Source of the DNA: Anaplasma phagocytophilum str. Webster
Lineage (GTDB): Bacteria > Pseudomonadota > Alphaproteobacteria > Rickettsiales > Anaplasmataceae
NCBI RefSeq assembly: GCF_000964685.1
Contig: NZ_LANS01000001.1
Location: 124,001-188,000, forward strand
Direction of reading: 5' to 3'
DNA: 64,000 nucleotides
Below are positions 10,801 to 20,580 of this stretch, in pieces; the stretch's first letter is position 1, and every line of letters begins with the position of its first letter. The position numbers and the translations under genes are program-made. The notes beneath the pieces are model-generated. The model saw nothing but the letters and a program-made list of their open reading frames with translations, did no database searches and was not told the origin of the DNA.

Positions 10801-12320
10801 CCAGAACCCGGAGCTATGTAATCACTATCAAGCTTTAGACTCCCTTTTTCAAAAGTCAAACCGCTCTGACTACTTTTTAGAGACTTAATACCCTCCGGTA
10901 AATACTTACACTTTCCCTGATGATCATTACAGTACTGCGCAATGTCACTTGGAAGAATCTTCTTCCCATTTTCAATACTAACTATAACAGCAATGACACC
11001 TTCTGCCAGTTCATATGCTTTCTCTACGCTAATAACTGAGTCTTTCTGCGCAACATTCTGACCAAAGTGCTGCCCCGTTAAGGATGATACACTTCTTGCA
11101 AAAGCTTCTGGCGACAGGTCACCTCTAATGTCTGGAATGTTGTGCTGCTGATTGCCAGCATCTTCCTCATGATCCTTACCATTAAATTTCGTCTGCGTAG
11201 GACACACTACGTTCCCATCCATAACAGTCACTATGCTTCTAATACAGTCGTCATCAACCTGGTTACTCGGCTTGCATACGTACCCACAATGACAATTTAA
11301 GTCGTACTCTGTATACTCAGACAATAATGCAGCGATTTTCTCCTCTTTTTCCCTCTGCTTTTTTTCCTCCTCTGTTTCTGATGGCTTACCGAATCTCTTT
11401 CCTGTGGTAAATGCCTTATTACTTCCATAAGTGTAAGAACGCTCATGTTTATTATGAGCATCCCGATCCTTTAACTGATCTATTGAGTCAATATTTGATA
11501 GCCGCAGAGTAATATTACTCCCCTTCAACAGTTCACAACTCTCCTGATCAAGCTTTGGAGACATGTTTATCTTTGGAACACGTGCATCATGAATACGGCC
11601 ATTAGTGATCACATTATTGTAAGAAAAAGATAGTTCACCAGATACACTGCTATCCACAACCCCAATGTAACCAAGCGGGAATTGCATTCTGGGCGTCTGA
11701 ATAATACTACCCCCTACCCTTGGAATCTGCACACCAGCTGGAACCTCTTTACACTCTCCCTTTGCATCCTTTACGTGTAGCAAACCCTTTTTACTGCCAT
11801 CTCCCAACACTTCTGATGTCGCACCAGAAAGACACAGCTCCTCTATTGCTACAGTTTTCTTGCAAGCTTCATCTCGAAAGATAACCTCGTTGTTGTGAAA
11901 AATCACCGGGCTGTGCTCACGAGAAATTTCCTTGCAATCCGGAAAACTCAGATCATAAAGCACCGAACTAAATCTAAGCTGATCCCCTTCTTGTACATCA
12001 ATGTAAGTGTCATAAAACTCAGTACTAGGAGTGCTAAAATGCTCCGGATACATCTTTATAGCTACAGGCTTCGCCTTTGTATCTAGGGGACATAAATCTA
12101 TCGTACGATCAACAGTAATTTTTAGCTCATCTTTTTCCCCAACACGATATCCAGAATGCACCCAATACGTAACAGGGCGCTTGTGATCAGCTCCATCAGG
12201 ATAAACAGGAACCTGAACCTCTTGACTAGAGCTACTCACCCCTGCTCCAGGCTCAATACATGTCCCCCCACAACTTGAGAGCACTACTATCGCTATAAAG
12301 AGCAATGACCTTGACAGCAT
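7887..12320 (-). CDS. virB6-3: VirB6-3: VirB6/TrbL-family type IV secretion protein, lipoprotein-like
   Basis: Large paralogue of VirB6 for the type IV secretion channel, 1477 residues. ATG 12320 is preferred over GTG 12329 because AAGGAG sits eight bases before the ATG and overlaps the GTG. That Shine-Dalgarno begins at the stop codon of virB6-2, so translation is probably coupled. The N-terminus is a signal peptide with lipobox LSSC. A large extracytoplasmic-type region (residues about 25-800) is followed by several membrane helices at about 815-1090, including the family motif SPGSWKFFTEH. A Gly/Asp/Ser-rich tail contains 41-residue repeats at about 1267-1440. The middle region is Cys-containing (CHCGYVCK). 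Assignment rests on paralogy within the vir operon and the TrbL-like hydrophobic core. Confidence 0.94.
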   Translation of the reverse strand: MLSRSLLFIAIVVLSSCGGTCIEPGAGVSSSSQEVQVPVYPDGADHKRPVTYWVHSGYRVGEKDELKITVDRTIDLCPLDTKAKPVAIKMYPEHFSTPSTEFYDTYIDVQEGDQLRFSSVLYDLSFPDCKEISREHSPVIFHNNEVIFRDEACKKTVAIEELCLSGATSEVLGDGSKKGLLHVKDAKGECKEVPAGVQIPRVGGSIIQTPRMQFPLGYIGVVDSSVSGELSFSYNNVITNGRIHDARVPKINMSPKLDQESCELLKGSNITLRLSNIDSIDQLKDRDAHNKHERSYTYGSNKAFTTGKRFGKPSETEEEKKQREKEEKIAALLSEYTEYDLNCHCGYVCKPSNQVDDDCIRSIVTVMDGNVVCPTQTKFNGKDHEEDAGNQQHNIPDIRGDLSPEAFARSVSSLTGQHFGQNVAQKDSVISVEKAYELAEGVIAVIVSIENGKKILPSDIAQYCNDHQGKCKYLPEGIKSLKSSQSGLTFEKGSLKLDSDYIAPGSGRLYLAYWPYFGELGKKVKERKGSEAAVVAASGSSSQRGLTVSRAKNYSENSLLSALAQRRFFWKQGMSSGSGGFLSSNDAGNTYVPLSRDEGITTISYSVASAATPVSAGKPASERRISVARTGEDIAVQGFYSLNVHRTCYATSGQKLYMYIGDTPPTALPGKQQGAIPLDFEKINSSKSDKEEKEWSYKINSGAEKRQGYIYFGVDVDPGYEAKLKQANNSDNYYAVHLWVPKWTPIFSSFFNFLQGVLLHVLYGTDLPTMGQDTKAVEASKVIGRAMSPEYIGIQGGGQQKKAGVVQQIYNNQVSTKPFWFAVRALLVLYLMFSVLGYIIGIIQVTKHDIFVRIAKIALIITLVSPGSWKFFTEHCFSIFILGIPDIISAFNGYLGGDSSFAFLDSTLGIMLTSEFWLRMLSLFMAGPVGWLAFIGIIWALFSFFLAMMRAIILYLFIMVGLAFLLTLAPIFITFLLFQVTKGLFDGWLKMLVNFMLQPIILFAALAFLNQVIITSLHAVTDFAACESCAVGFNISSKDSKAAPGQSDICIIPALLPMGYAFELPVSDRIREGLARGDIGFMGLPFSMAMLMVLILACKATREFGDIAEVMAHSISGSMSGMTAAAVGATQSMLSVVGLDDATQHLIRSAVAMDPVASDKVRFDAEDSVQPRHDGVKDNSGADSPGKEGSDSVQGASNARGAGAGEGPGAPVDNDGSNVGRSGEDNVSGGDSGGDIRRPGGGSSGSMQAGRPQFEDLLSDDPGINDRVNAFREYRPGDGGVGEDDRISGSTTAGSGVSGGEADVDARVSHSREYRPGDGGVGEGDDRVYGSTTAGSGISGDAAGIDARGDHAREHQPADVGVGEGADRVSGSATAGSGISGDAVGVDARGDHAREHQPADVGVGEGADRVSGSATAGSGISGDEAGVDARGDHAREHRLEDGDTGAGVDNSDASADVNGDKVRGAVRDDLKDGKDDK
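8000..8520 (-). repeat. Tandem 123-bp (41-aa) repeats in the virB6-3 tail
   Basis: The segment tgttctcggg or its variants recurs at 8011, 8134, 8257 and 8380, a period of 123 bp, with a diverged copy near 8500 that lost one codon. The encoded repeat contains GDHAREHQPADVGVGEG and SATAGSGISGD. Copies at the C-terminal end are most alike and those toward the N-terminus more diverged, as expected for an array expanding from one end. It is unrelated to the virB6-4 repeats. Confidence 0.9.
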
Positions 12321-12332
12321 ATGATGCACTCC

Positions 12333-15119
12333 TTAAAAGCTAGCTGGCGGATCTTCAGGACGAATCACAGGCCTACGACGTACGCCTCTTGAATCCTGAT
12401 GCGCTCCTCCAAAGCCGCGCATCATACCCGAAAACGCACCTTCTTGTCTTCCAGCGCCAGGACCTCTACTGAAAAGCTCTGACTGATGCTGATGCTGTTC
12501 CAACATCTGCCCAGTCTGCCTATCTAGACCAACAACACTCAATAACGATTGCGCTGCTGTCGTACCCACTTCAGAAAGATTTGTAAATGCTCCAAACATA
12601 ATGCTACTCATCTCACCACTGTTAAGCACAAAATCCCTTCCCACGTGGACCAAAGCAAGGAAGATCAAAATGTTAAATATCGGTCCAGGTAACCCTATAA
12701 GCATCGCCTCTCCAGTGTTATGTATTTCCCTTATAGTATCAGTGATAGGAATCATAGGAATAATACCGATAGGTAACGGAAAACTTAGCAAACATAACGT
12801 GGTAAGCTTTAGATCTATGTTAAAAACGCATGTATCACAAACTTCAAAGTTAAGCATTGCGTATATTACCTCGTTAATTGCATGCACTAGCAGAGCAATA
12901 CACGAAAAGATCAAAACCGGCTGCATGGCAGTCTGCAGTAAAACTTTTATCCACATATCAAATATGCTTTTTGTGCGTTTGAATAACACACATATCAAAA
13001 AGTACGGCGCTATACAGAGCAATAAAGCTATCGTCATTATGGACACTAGATATATAACCACAGCCTGAAACAAAAACTGAATCAAGACTATAATTCCCCA
13101 AAATATAAGGATTACAGATAACCAACCTATAGGCCCTGCAAATATAAGCGCTAATAACTGGATCCAGGTTTGCGTAACGCTAAACCTATATAGAATCCCA
13201 TCCATGAATCCAAAATCTCCCCCCGAACCTATTCCTCCGGTCATTGCATCAATAAGAAACTTTGGTCCATCTATAAAAATGCTCAACAGATGATCGTTGA
13301 AGAAGGTCCAACTGTCAGGTCGCAGCACGTACATTACAGTAATAATCTTCACAATTGTAATGAAAAGCTGAAATATCGATGCCTTAGAAAAACCAAAACA
13401 AAAATACAGAGCGCTTACTATTACATACAAAACAAGTAACGCATTTACCATGCGCATAAACGGACCACTTTGACTGATGTGACGATATAATTTATGCGCA
13501 ACACTATCTGTGTCAGAAGAGCCATATAACGCACTTCTTACCTTACCTTCAGTCCATGATACAATATGTCCGAATATCCTTGGAGGTATCTTAGTAGCTT
13601 TTGTATGGATTTCAAAATACCCAACATTGTTTTCGTATCCATCGCCATTATCGTGGATACCAAAGTATAAATCCCCTTTTTCACCAACAGCATCTATGAA
13701 AACGGACCCTGTATCTATGAAATCTATTTGCCGTGATTTGTTGTTAGGCCCCGGCTCGAAGGTAGGAGGGCCTTCGGAAAACACATAGTACAAGCTTTTT
13801 CCAATATGAGCGCTACAATCTTTTTTTGCGCTAAGAGTGTAACTGCCTGCAATATCACCAGAAACTTCCTTGGGAACTTCAACTAAGAGAGAGATTTCAT
13901 CAGCCCTCTTCGAAGACGATTTAAGAATAAATCCCCTAGCAGCAGCATCTGTTTTATATTCATACGCTCTATTTAGCACCAAGTACTCCTCTGACTGACC
14001 CAATGCCGTACCTGTAGCCTTAGCCTGCTCTAGCTTTGAGTCCTCAAAATCACGCGCAAATTCCTTAGGAACCTGAGCCTTTTCCATACCTTTAGGTAAC
14101 TCTTTCTTCTCTAATTTACTCAGAGCAAAAGAATTTCCCTTCAGCTTCACAAATGGAATTACATCCCTCTCCTCTTCTCCTTGCACTTGTAATAGCTTAT
14201 GGTAACCTTCGCATCCTTGACTCTTGTCGATAATGCCAGAACACAATTTCTTGCAATGCACGTTTAAAGAGTACGCATCCATCGAGGATTTAAACTTCTC
14301 ACGTACCCCCCGTACCTTTGCTCGAACTTCTGCTAACTTTTTATCACGCTTTTCCTTTTCAGCCGCAGGATTCTTTGCCCCCTCCTTAGAGTCTTGACTT
14401 GAGTTTTTCTCATCCTTTAGTAACTTATCAACATGCGCCTCTAAGTCAGCTTGATTAAAACACAACAGTTTCTCATGCTCATCGTCAAGCTTTTCCATCG
14501 AGCTAGGCTTAACAATACCACCACTTATGTGCAAGTACTCCGGTATCCCATCTGTTATATATGGCGCTTCTCCCTTAGCAACTTTGTACCAACTATTGTA
14601 ATAGCCTGATCCTCCCCCCAACTTGCTGCTAAAATACAGAGGATACTTATTCCCTATATCAGAGGATAAACATGCGCCAACGTCTGATACACGAATATCA
14701 GCCTTCCCATTTCTACATGTTTCATCGTCTATTGTAAAATTATTAACAGGATTGAGAAAAAACCTAATCTCCTCACCAGGCATAATCACTACAGGAAAGG
14801 TAAATTTAAATTCCCTATTTTTACCCATCGTAATTGGGTCACTATTGGCAACACGCAATTCCATCACGTCTATTTGCGCATTTTCACAAAAGTCTAAGTG
14901 ATGGGGCTCTATTTGCAAATCCAGCTTCTTACCAGATAACGGAAAATCTACTTTTGTCCAATATTTAGAGCTATCCTTCTGTCCCTTCTCGCCAGAATTT
15001 GCAAACACCACACTTCTAACAGTATCCTCGTAAACATTGGCCTGAGATATACAGCCGTGGTACCCACATCCCGCAAGCATAAACAACAGTATAAATATTA
15101 TCGGAACAAACCTCGGCAC
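12333..15119 (-). CDS. virB6-2: VirB6-2: VirB6/TrbL-family type IV secretion protein, lipoprotein-like
   Basis: Second VirB6 paralogue of the operon, 928 residues, starting at GTG 15119. No ATG exists upstream of the signal sequence, whose lipobox reads LAGC. The N-terminal half is soluble and charged, with a Lys/Glu-rich stretch near residues 240-280. Residues about 555-845 hold several membrane segments and the motif RPDSWTFFNDH, aligned with the SPGSWxFF motif of the other paralogues. The C-terminus (GAGRQEGAFSGMMRGFGG) is short and lacks repeats. It ends 12 bp before the virB6-3 ATG. A 136-bp gap separates it from virB6-1, so an extra promoter or an RNA-processing site there is possible, though none is clear. 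Confidence 0.93.
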   Translation of the reverse strand: MPRFVPIIFILLFMLAGCGYHGCISQANVYEDTVRSVVFANSGEKGQKDSSKYWTKVDFPLSGKKLDLQIEPHHLDFCENAQIDVMELRVANSDPITMGKNREFKFTFPVVIMPGEEIRFFLNPVNNFTIDDETCRNGKADIRVSDVGACLSSDIGNKYPLYFSSKLGGGSGYYNSWYKVAKGEAPYITDGIPEYLHISGGIVKPSSMEKLDDEHEKLLCFNQADLEAHVDKLLKDEKNSSQDSKEGAKNPAAEKEKRDKKLAEVRAKVRGVREKFKSSMDAYSLNVHCKKLCSGIIDKSQGCEGYHKLLQVQGEEERDVIPFVKLKGNSFALSKLEKKELPKGMEKAQVPKEFARDFEDSKLEQAKATGTALGQSEEYLVLNRAYEYKTDAAARGFILKSSSKRADEISLLVEVPKEVSGDIAGSYTLSAKKDCSAHIGKSLYYVFSEGPPTFEPGPNNKSRQIDFIDTGSVFIDAVGEKGDLYFGIHDNGDGYENNVGYFEIHTKATKIPPRIFGHIVSWTEGKVRSALYGSSDTDSVAHKLYRHISQSGPFMRMVNALLVLYVIVSALYFCFGFSKASIFQLFITIVKIITVMYVLRPDSWTFFNDHLLSIFIDGPKFLIDAMTGGIGSGGDFGFMDGILYRFSVTQTWIQLLALIFAGPIGWLSVILIFWGIIVLIQFLFQAVVIYLVSIMTIALLLCIAPYFLICVLFKRTKSIFDMWIKVLLQTAMQPVLIFSCIALLVHAINEVIYAMLNFEVCDTCVFNIDLKLTTLCLLSFPLPIGIIPMIPITDTIREIHNTGEAMLIGLPGPIFNILIFLALVHVGRDFVLNSGEMSSIMFGAFTNLSEVGTTAAQSLLSVVGLDRQTGQMLEQHQHQSELFSRGPGAGRQEGAFSGMMRGFGGAHQDSRGVRRRPVIRPEDPPASF

Positions 15120-15255
15120 TGCACACGCTCTCTATCTACATCAGCTCACGCACTTTCTTACGGCTAGAAATGTACTCGCAGACAAAACTACGAAGCCCCA
15201 TTAACTACCAACTGACTCCCACTCTATTATCCAGATACCCAGCTCAACATTCACG

Positions 15256-17796
15256 CTAACTCTGACCACCTTTTCCAGAATCTCCTCCACTGCTTCCCCC
15301 AGAAACCTTATCTGTACCTCCACTATCAGAGGAACCAATACCTTTTATGGCATCACGAGCCTTGGAGCCCAAATCTGAAAGTTTACCCGAAGCAGCTCCC
15401 CTAACTGCAGAAGCCATACCCGCTGCTTTATGAGCAATACTACGCGGGTTCATACCACCACTACCTATAACACCAGCTCTCGGATCCCCAGCAAGCTCCC
15501 CAGCAATGTACGATATAGAACCTAAAAAGTGATAAAACAAAAATCCAATTAGTACGAATACTCCCAATTTAGTCCATATCTGAGCAGTAGTAGCCATTTT
15601 AAATTCCGGCGCATTAACAGAAATACCAAACACCAACGGCCTACTAAAAAACTGCATTGTGTCAAATATGCACGCTAGATTTGTTTCATTTTCACGCTTC
15701 TCACATGCCTTCTTGTCTACAAGCTCAAACCATATTTTCTGCCCTGCTTTGGGAGCACCAGCTACCGTGCCGTCACTTCCCCCACGATGAAATTTTAATT
15801 CACCAAAATATAGATTATCAAAAACAGCAAACATCAAAGAAAGAAACGCAAACAATATCACAGGATAGAGAGAATAGGTCATTAACTGCCTAGTCCACCC
15901 ATCAAAAAACCCCTTTGTAGCCTGAAATAAAGACATTGGGATCATAAGTGGAGAGATTATCGTTAGCACAGTCAATGCTATCAGCGACAACAAGAAAACA
16001 TATACCGTCCATATAATCGTAAGTACCAGCATAATGACGGCGAAAAACGCCACTAAGCATATTATGACCTTCGCATTAATTAATATAGCTGGTATTAATA
16101 GCCCCGCTGTTAACAATACAGTAAGCAGAATACCTGTTCCTGTACCCCCTGTTAATTGACTACCTAGGTAAAACATCATGCGACAGTCCAGCCTATCCCA
16201 TGGCATGAGATATAAGTACTGCGGACTATAATCCGATGCTTGAAAGTCACAAATTCCAGTATCACCTCCAGCTGCACGCAGCACAATGTCTGAAAGCCCT
16301 ATAGAAAGCTTAGTCAAATATTCGTAAGCAAGGGACATGGCGTCACCTTGGGTGAAATAAATCACCAGAGCAAACTTTATAACGGTCATATAAAGCTCCC
16401 CGGCACTTTGTACCCCACCCAAAACTGCCTTAATTGAAAACAACACCAATGCAAGTATCAAAGCAGCCATCACTGTCTTCTTAAGCTTCTCCTGAGCAAC
16501 CTTCAAAAATCCAGGATTTACTGAATTCATTGCCCTTGCGCGCCCCGTACAATCTGCAGGAGGATCTAGCAGATTTTTCAGAGAATCAACTATGCATCCC
16601 ACAACCACCGACGTTATAGGGAAAATAGACCTGGAATTTAAATTTGCTACACCTTTACAAGTCTCGGCAACATAACAGCTATAACATCCACTATTGTCAT
16701 AGCTAATAATCTTACTTCCATCAGCGGCCTTAGTCTCCCTTTGCACAGACTTAGCACACATAGGCGCCGGAGGTGAATTAGGACGCATCTGACACCCGAT
16801 CTCTGGCTTAGCCATAAATGGCACACCACTTAGTTTAACAGCGTCAACACAAAGCTTCGCACCCCGTTCTACAGCTCTAAAAGTCGCATCATGCAGTTTA
16901 GCCTCCTGACCAGCTTTTAGAACTTTACACTGAATCGTATACTCAAACTCAGTCCAAGCTCCCGACACAGCAAGCTTTGTATTGTGCATATGATTATCAC
17001 CAAATGTAGCTTCCCGCGGGTACTTACTCTCCTTTAAAACTTCTTTAGGATCTCTACCTGCAAATCCTAGACGCGCCGCAACATAAGGCGACATATACAC
17101 CGTGCCCAAAGGATGACGATAACAAACTTCTATATAACGTGAACTAGATACCCGATTCTTAGGCCATGCATAATTACTCGCCTTCTTAAACTTCTTACTT
17201 GGACATGTAGGCTCTGCCTTCCGAGCATCCTCTAAACTCTTGCTTTCTGCTAAACAGGCATAATAATCAGCCATGTAAGCAAATTCTTTGCTACAATCCC
17301 CTCCGTATTTTCCTAAAATTTCTGACGCAGCTACTGGTTCAGCACACTCCTTATAATCACCCTCCGTAGGCACTTCACCGCCAGCTGCGCGCGAAACATC
17401 ATCAGCGCTTTCAAAGCGCAACACGGGATGACGGACAAAACTCCAATTACATGCAAAATACGGTGCTGACGCAGCAATACCAGCTGAGATTGTTGCAATC
17501 GAAGCAGCTATCATTGCAAAACCGAGAGGCCTAAATCCAACAATCGGAACATATAGAAAACCCACCCCTACAACACCACCACCGAGCGCTGCAGTTATTC
17601 CAATGCTACCTATCTTTGCAAGCTCTTCCACAGCACCACAACGCGGATTAGTAGCCTCCGCGTGTCTATAATGCACCAAGTTGTTTTCTTCCTCTGTTGG
17701 TGTACTAGCAGTAGCATCGCCCGCCGCGTATGACGTTAAAGGAACTGTAACAACAAGAAACATCAAAAATACCAATGCCCTTGCTACCCTATGCAT
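15256..17796 (-). CDS. virB6-1: VirB6-1: VirB6/TrbL-family type IV secretion protein
   Basis: The smallest of the four VirB6 paralogues (846 residues) and the one closest to virB4. ATG 17796 overlaps the end of virB4 by 8 bp. It has a cleavable-type signal (LTSYAAGDA), two hydrophobic segments at about 70-112, a Cys-containing soluble region to about 430, then a membrane cluster at about 435-635 and one further helix near 745-765. The Gly/Ser/Lys-rich C-terminus is only about 80 residues. Family knowledge places VirB6 at the inner-membrane base of the translocation channel. The identification rests on gene order and the polytopic core. Confidence 0.93.
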   Translation of the reverse strand: MHRVARALVFLMFLVVTVPLTSYAAGDATASTPTEEENNLVHYRHAEATNPRCGAVEELAKIGSIGITAALGGGVVGVGFLYVPIVGFRPLGFAMIAASIATISAGIAASAPYFACNWSFVRHPVLRFESADDVSRAAGGEVPTEGDYKECAEPVAASEILGKYGGDCSKEFAYMADYYACLAESKSLEDARKAEPTCPSKKFKKASNYAWPKNRVSSSRYIEVCYRHPLGTVYMSPYVAARLGFAGRDPKEVLKESKYPREATFGDNHMHNTKLAVSGAWTEFEYTIQCKVLKAGQEAKLHDATFRAVERGAKLCVDAVKLSGVPFMAKPEIGCQMRPNSPPAPMCAKSVQRETKAADGSKIISYDNSGCYSCYVAETCKGVANLNSRSIFPITSVVVGCIVDSLKNLLDPPADCTGRARAMNSVNPGFLKVAQEKLKKTVMAALILALVLFSIKAVLGGVQSAGELYMTVIKFALVIYFTQGDAMSLAYEYLTKLSIGLSDIVLRAAGGDTGICDFQASDYSPQYLYLMPWDRLDCRMMFYLGSQLTGGTGTGILLTVLLTAGLLIPAILINAKVIICLVAFFAVIMLVLTIIWTVYVFLLSLIALTVLTIISPLMIPMSLFQATKGFFDGWTRQLMTYSLYPVILFAFLSLMFAVFDNLYFGELKFHRGGSDGTVAGAPKAGQKIWFELVDKKACEKRENETNLACIFDTMQFFSRPLVFGISVNAPEFKMATTAQIWTKLGVFVLIGFLFYHFLGSISYIAGELAGDPRAGVIGSGGMNPRSIAHKAAGMASAVRGAASGKLSDLGSKARDAIKGIGSSDSGGTDKVSGGSSGGDSGKGGQS

Positions 17797-20194
17797 TTTT
17801 CACCCTTTGATAAAAAATAGGCAACCACACATTTGGATCATCCCCTACTTCTTCCATAATTTCACGAAGTATGGCAACGGTCTCGGCCCTACCTGACAAA
17901 ACGTTTATCGTGTCATCGAGCCCTCGTAAATCTATCCTGGCCACAACAGCACTGACCCCCTGCTTGACTAGGAAAAACCTAGTGCCAGGATCTGTATATT
18001 TTATTAAAGAATACTCCCGCTCAGTCAGCATGAAAACATCCCTGTAAGCACTAGTAGCCTTAAGATTAGGCAAAAATATCTGAGTGGCAGTCTGCTGAAC
18101 TAAGGTATCACTTATCTGACTTTTACTAGCATCCTCAACACTCTGTGTCGCAAATATGACAAAAGTATTGAGCTTCCTAAGAACTTTTAGCCAGTCTTTA
18201 ATCCTAGGCGCAAAAACAGGATTATCTATCAGCGCCCACGCTTCGTCCAAGATAATCATAGAAGGAGTTCCATCGAGAGAAATACTTATCTTGTGAAACA
18301 AATACAAAAGCGTCGGAGCAAGAGCCATGGGATCTTTTAGCAAATATCCCATCTCAAATCCAAATACTCTAGACTTAGTGAAGTCTAATACATCTTCGTC
18401 ATTATCAAAAAGCGCCGCGTGCGACCCTTCTGAATGCCACATCATCATGCGACTCGCTAGAGTATCTTCTCCACCTATACCCAAAAAAGGAACCAGATTA
18501 CGTAACTTTCTGTCTTCCTTTTTGAGCTTGAAATTACCCTCTATAGCATCATCAATGCGCAATATATCGTCAGGCGTAAGCTTATCTGACAGAGTAGTAG
18601 CCAATAACTTAAACCACTCCATGAGAAAACCCCTATTGTCAGGAGTATCGTCTAAGTGCAGCGGATTTAACCCAGTGGAGCCTCTTGTCTCTATAATGCT
18701 GTATACCCCCTTCAAAGCCCTGATGAATATCTCAGCACCATGATCTTTGTCAAAAAAGAACACCCGCGGAGAAAACTTCATCGCCTGAACACACAAAAAG
18801 TTCATCAGTACTGTCTTTCCCGCACCAGTTGGCCCAATGATTGCTGTATGCCCAACATCACGCATGTGAAAACTGAAAAAGAACGGCGTGCCTGACGTCG
18901 TATCAAATACAGTAACCGCTTCTCCCCAGTGATTGCCAAATTTCTGGCCACTTGGATAGTTATGCTGCGACGCAAAACCTGCCATGTTGAGAGTACTTAT
19001 TACAGCTTTACGTACAACATAAGAGAAATTACCAGGCAATTGCGCCCAAAATGCCGGCTCTAGATTCACTTTTTCTCTTACAGGATATACCCCACAATTC
19101 GACAACTCTGCTTCTACTAAAGAGAGAGCATTTTCCAAATTCTTGGGAGTTTTCTCTATGCATAAAACAGTGAGATGATGATGCCCAAAAGCTATCTTAC
19201 CACTCATAGCATCATCAAGCGCTTTAGAGATTTCATAAATCTGAGATACAGCCTTATCCGAAGACTGTATCATTCGATTCTGCTGAATCTGCATCTTTGT
19301 AATAGCAGCCTGACGATTGGTAAACTTAAACGACTGCGTTATTATAAACTCATAAGGTAACTGCAAAAACGCATCCAACATCCCAGCTGAAGTCGTCTGC
19401 CCGTACTCCTTGAGACTAATTAAACCAGCGTATTTCGAACCATCATGACAGACTACCTGCACAACTTTATGACCAAAATACAACCTGTGCATGGGTAGAT
19501 ATTTAGAAATATCACCAAGATCTACCGCAACATTATGCACTGCACCGCAATTCACAATCTGGAGCAAAAACTCCATAATCTCTGAAAAATCCCCAGCCGG
19601 AGTACTCCTAATACCCAATTCCCTAGGCGCATAATTACGCAAGCTAGTGACTACCCGATTGGTAACCTCCTCTAAATCCTCAAAAGCAGCCCGCATATCG
19701 TTTTTCCAACTCTCAGTCGCTGCCTTTTTGTTGATTTTTTGTAATAGATTAACGAATAGCTCGGTACTTTTATTACTACCTTCCCTCACAATCGTTATAT
19801 AAAGATCATTCGTGAAAGATTGCTTGGTCATATGCTTATTGCGCCACTGCATATTCACAGCATCAGCAAACGCACTAGAAAATTGCTTACCAGCAAAACC
19901 CTCAGAAAACGCGTTCCGCCTGCGCCTTATAATGTGAAAATACAGACCAAACGCCGCAGACGACATACTTCGCAGAGTCTGATTCCTGATCGAGTTTTGT
20001 ATAGAAAGATCTTCATCATCTGCTGTCTCGAAAGCGTAGCCTGAAAGCTTGATTACCTTAAGCAACGAACCATCCTTCGTAACAAGAGTAGTGCTATTCC
20101 AGTGCTCCTGATATGGCAAAAAGTTCGACTGATGGTATTCCCTATTAACAATCTTGCGCTTTCTCGTAGCCGAAGACCAACCTAGCTTTAACAT
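17789..20194 (-). CDS. virB4: VirB4: type IV secretion ATPase
   Basis: Hexameric ATPase (CagE/VirB4 family) that powers assembly and substrate transfer of the type IV secretion system at the inner-membrane cytoplasmic face. The protein has 801 residues, as usual for the family. Walker A GPTGAGKT lies at about residue 453 and Walker B SMIILDEAWALID at about 645; the segment FVIFATQSVEDA follows, as expected for VirB4. ATG 20194 directly follows the TAG of virB3 with no spacer, and its end overlaps virB6-1. This tight spacing indicates translational coupling. Confidence 0.97.
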   Translation of the reverse strand: MLKLGWSSATRKRKIVNREYHQSNFLPYQEHWNSTTLVTKDGSLLKVIKLSGYAFETADDEDLSIQNSIRNQTLRSMSSAAFGLYFHIIRRRRNAFSEGFAGKQFSSAFADAVNMQWRNKHMTKQSFTNDLYITIVREGSNKSTELFVNLLQKINKKAATESWKNDMRAAFEDLEEVTNRVVTSLRNYAPRELGIRSTPAGDFSEIMEFLLQIVNCGAVHNVAVDLGDISKYLPMHRLYFGHKVVQVVCHDGSKYAGLISLKEYGQTTSAGMLDAFLQLPYEFIITQSFKFTNRQAAITKMQIQQNRMIQSSDKAVSQIYEISKALDDAMSGKIAFGHHHLTVLCIEKTPKNLENALSLVEAELSNCGVYPVREKVNLEPAFWAQLPGNFSYVVRKAVISTLNMAGFASQHNYPSGQKFGNHWGEAVTVFDTTSGTPFFFSFHMRDVGHTAIIGPTGAGKTVLMNFLCVQAMKFSPRVFFFDKDHGAEIFIRALKGVYSIIETRGSTGLNPLHLDDTPDNRGFLMEWFKLLATTLSDKLTPDDILRIDDAIEGNFKLKKEDRKLRNLVPFLGIGGEDTLASRMMMWHSEGSHAALFDNDEDVLDFTKSRVFGFEMGYLLKDPMALAPTLLYLFHKISISLDGTPSMIILDEAWALIDNPVFAPRIKDWLKVLRKLNTFVIFATQSVEDASKSQISDTLVQQTATQIFLPNLKATSAYRDVFMLTEREYSLIKYTDPGTRFFLVKQGVSAVVARIDLRGLDDTINVLSGRAETVAILREIMEEVGDDPNVWLPIFYQRVKNA

Positions 20195-20488
20195 CTACAT
20201 CACATCATAGGAATTAGAATTGTGATAGAACCGATTAAGGCACTTACTGCACTTCTGCATTCTTATGATTAGCAAATCCATGAACAAAGGATCCTTTGCA
20301 GACGCAATAAACCCCAACCCGTGCATACCTGGCGCTAAAATAAACAATACCCTAAAGTCATTGCTATACATGAATATCATGATCGAAAGCATGAAATTCA
20401 TAATAGCAAACGTATAACTCACACCAAACAGCATGGTGGGCCTGGTTAAACCCTTAAACAGCTGATCCGCTTTTACACTACCAGACAT
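20195..20488 (-). CDS. virB3: VirB3: type IV secretion inner-membrane protein
   Basis: Small membrane protein of about 97 residues belonging to the VirB3 family, which works with VirB4 at the inner membrane. It begins MSGSVKADQLFKGLTRPTM, where the LFKGLTRP segment is the family signature. Two adjacent hydrophobic segments follow (residues about 25-60). ATG 20488 is preferred over an upstream TTG at 20515 because it matches the usual N-terminus; no good Shine-Dalgarno sequence is visible for either. It follows sodB by 92 bp and abuts virB4. Confidence 0.94.
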   Translation of the reverse strand: MSGSVKADQLFKGLTRPTMLFGVSYTFAIMNFMLSIMIFMYSNDFRVLFILAPGMHGLGFIASAKDPLFMDLLIIRMQKCSKCLNRFYHNSNSYDVM

Positions 20489-20580
20489 GACTAAACCGAA
20501 AACAGGCCCGCACAATCTTTGACAGAATCTAACAACAAAAGGTTATCAAACTTTTAATTCCTACAAACCTTCTACGCAGC

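Noticed and set aside
20488-20515. Longer VirB3 from TTG 20515
   Set aside because: The ATG at 20488 restores the normal family N-terminus; the extra residues are not conserved.
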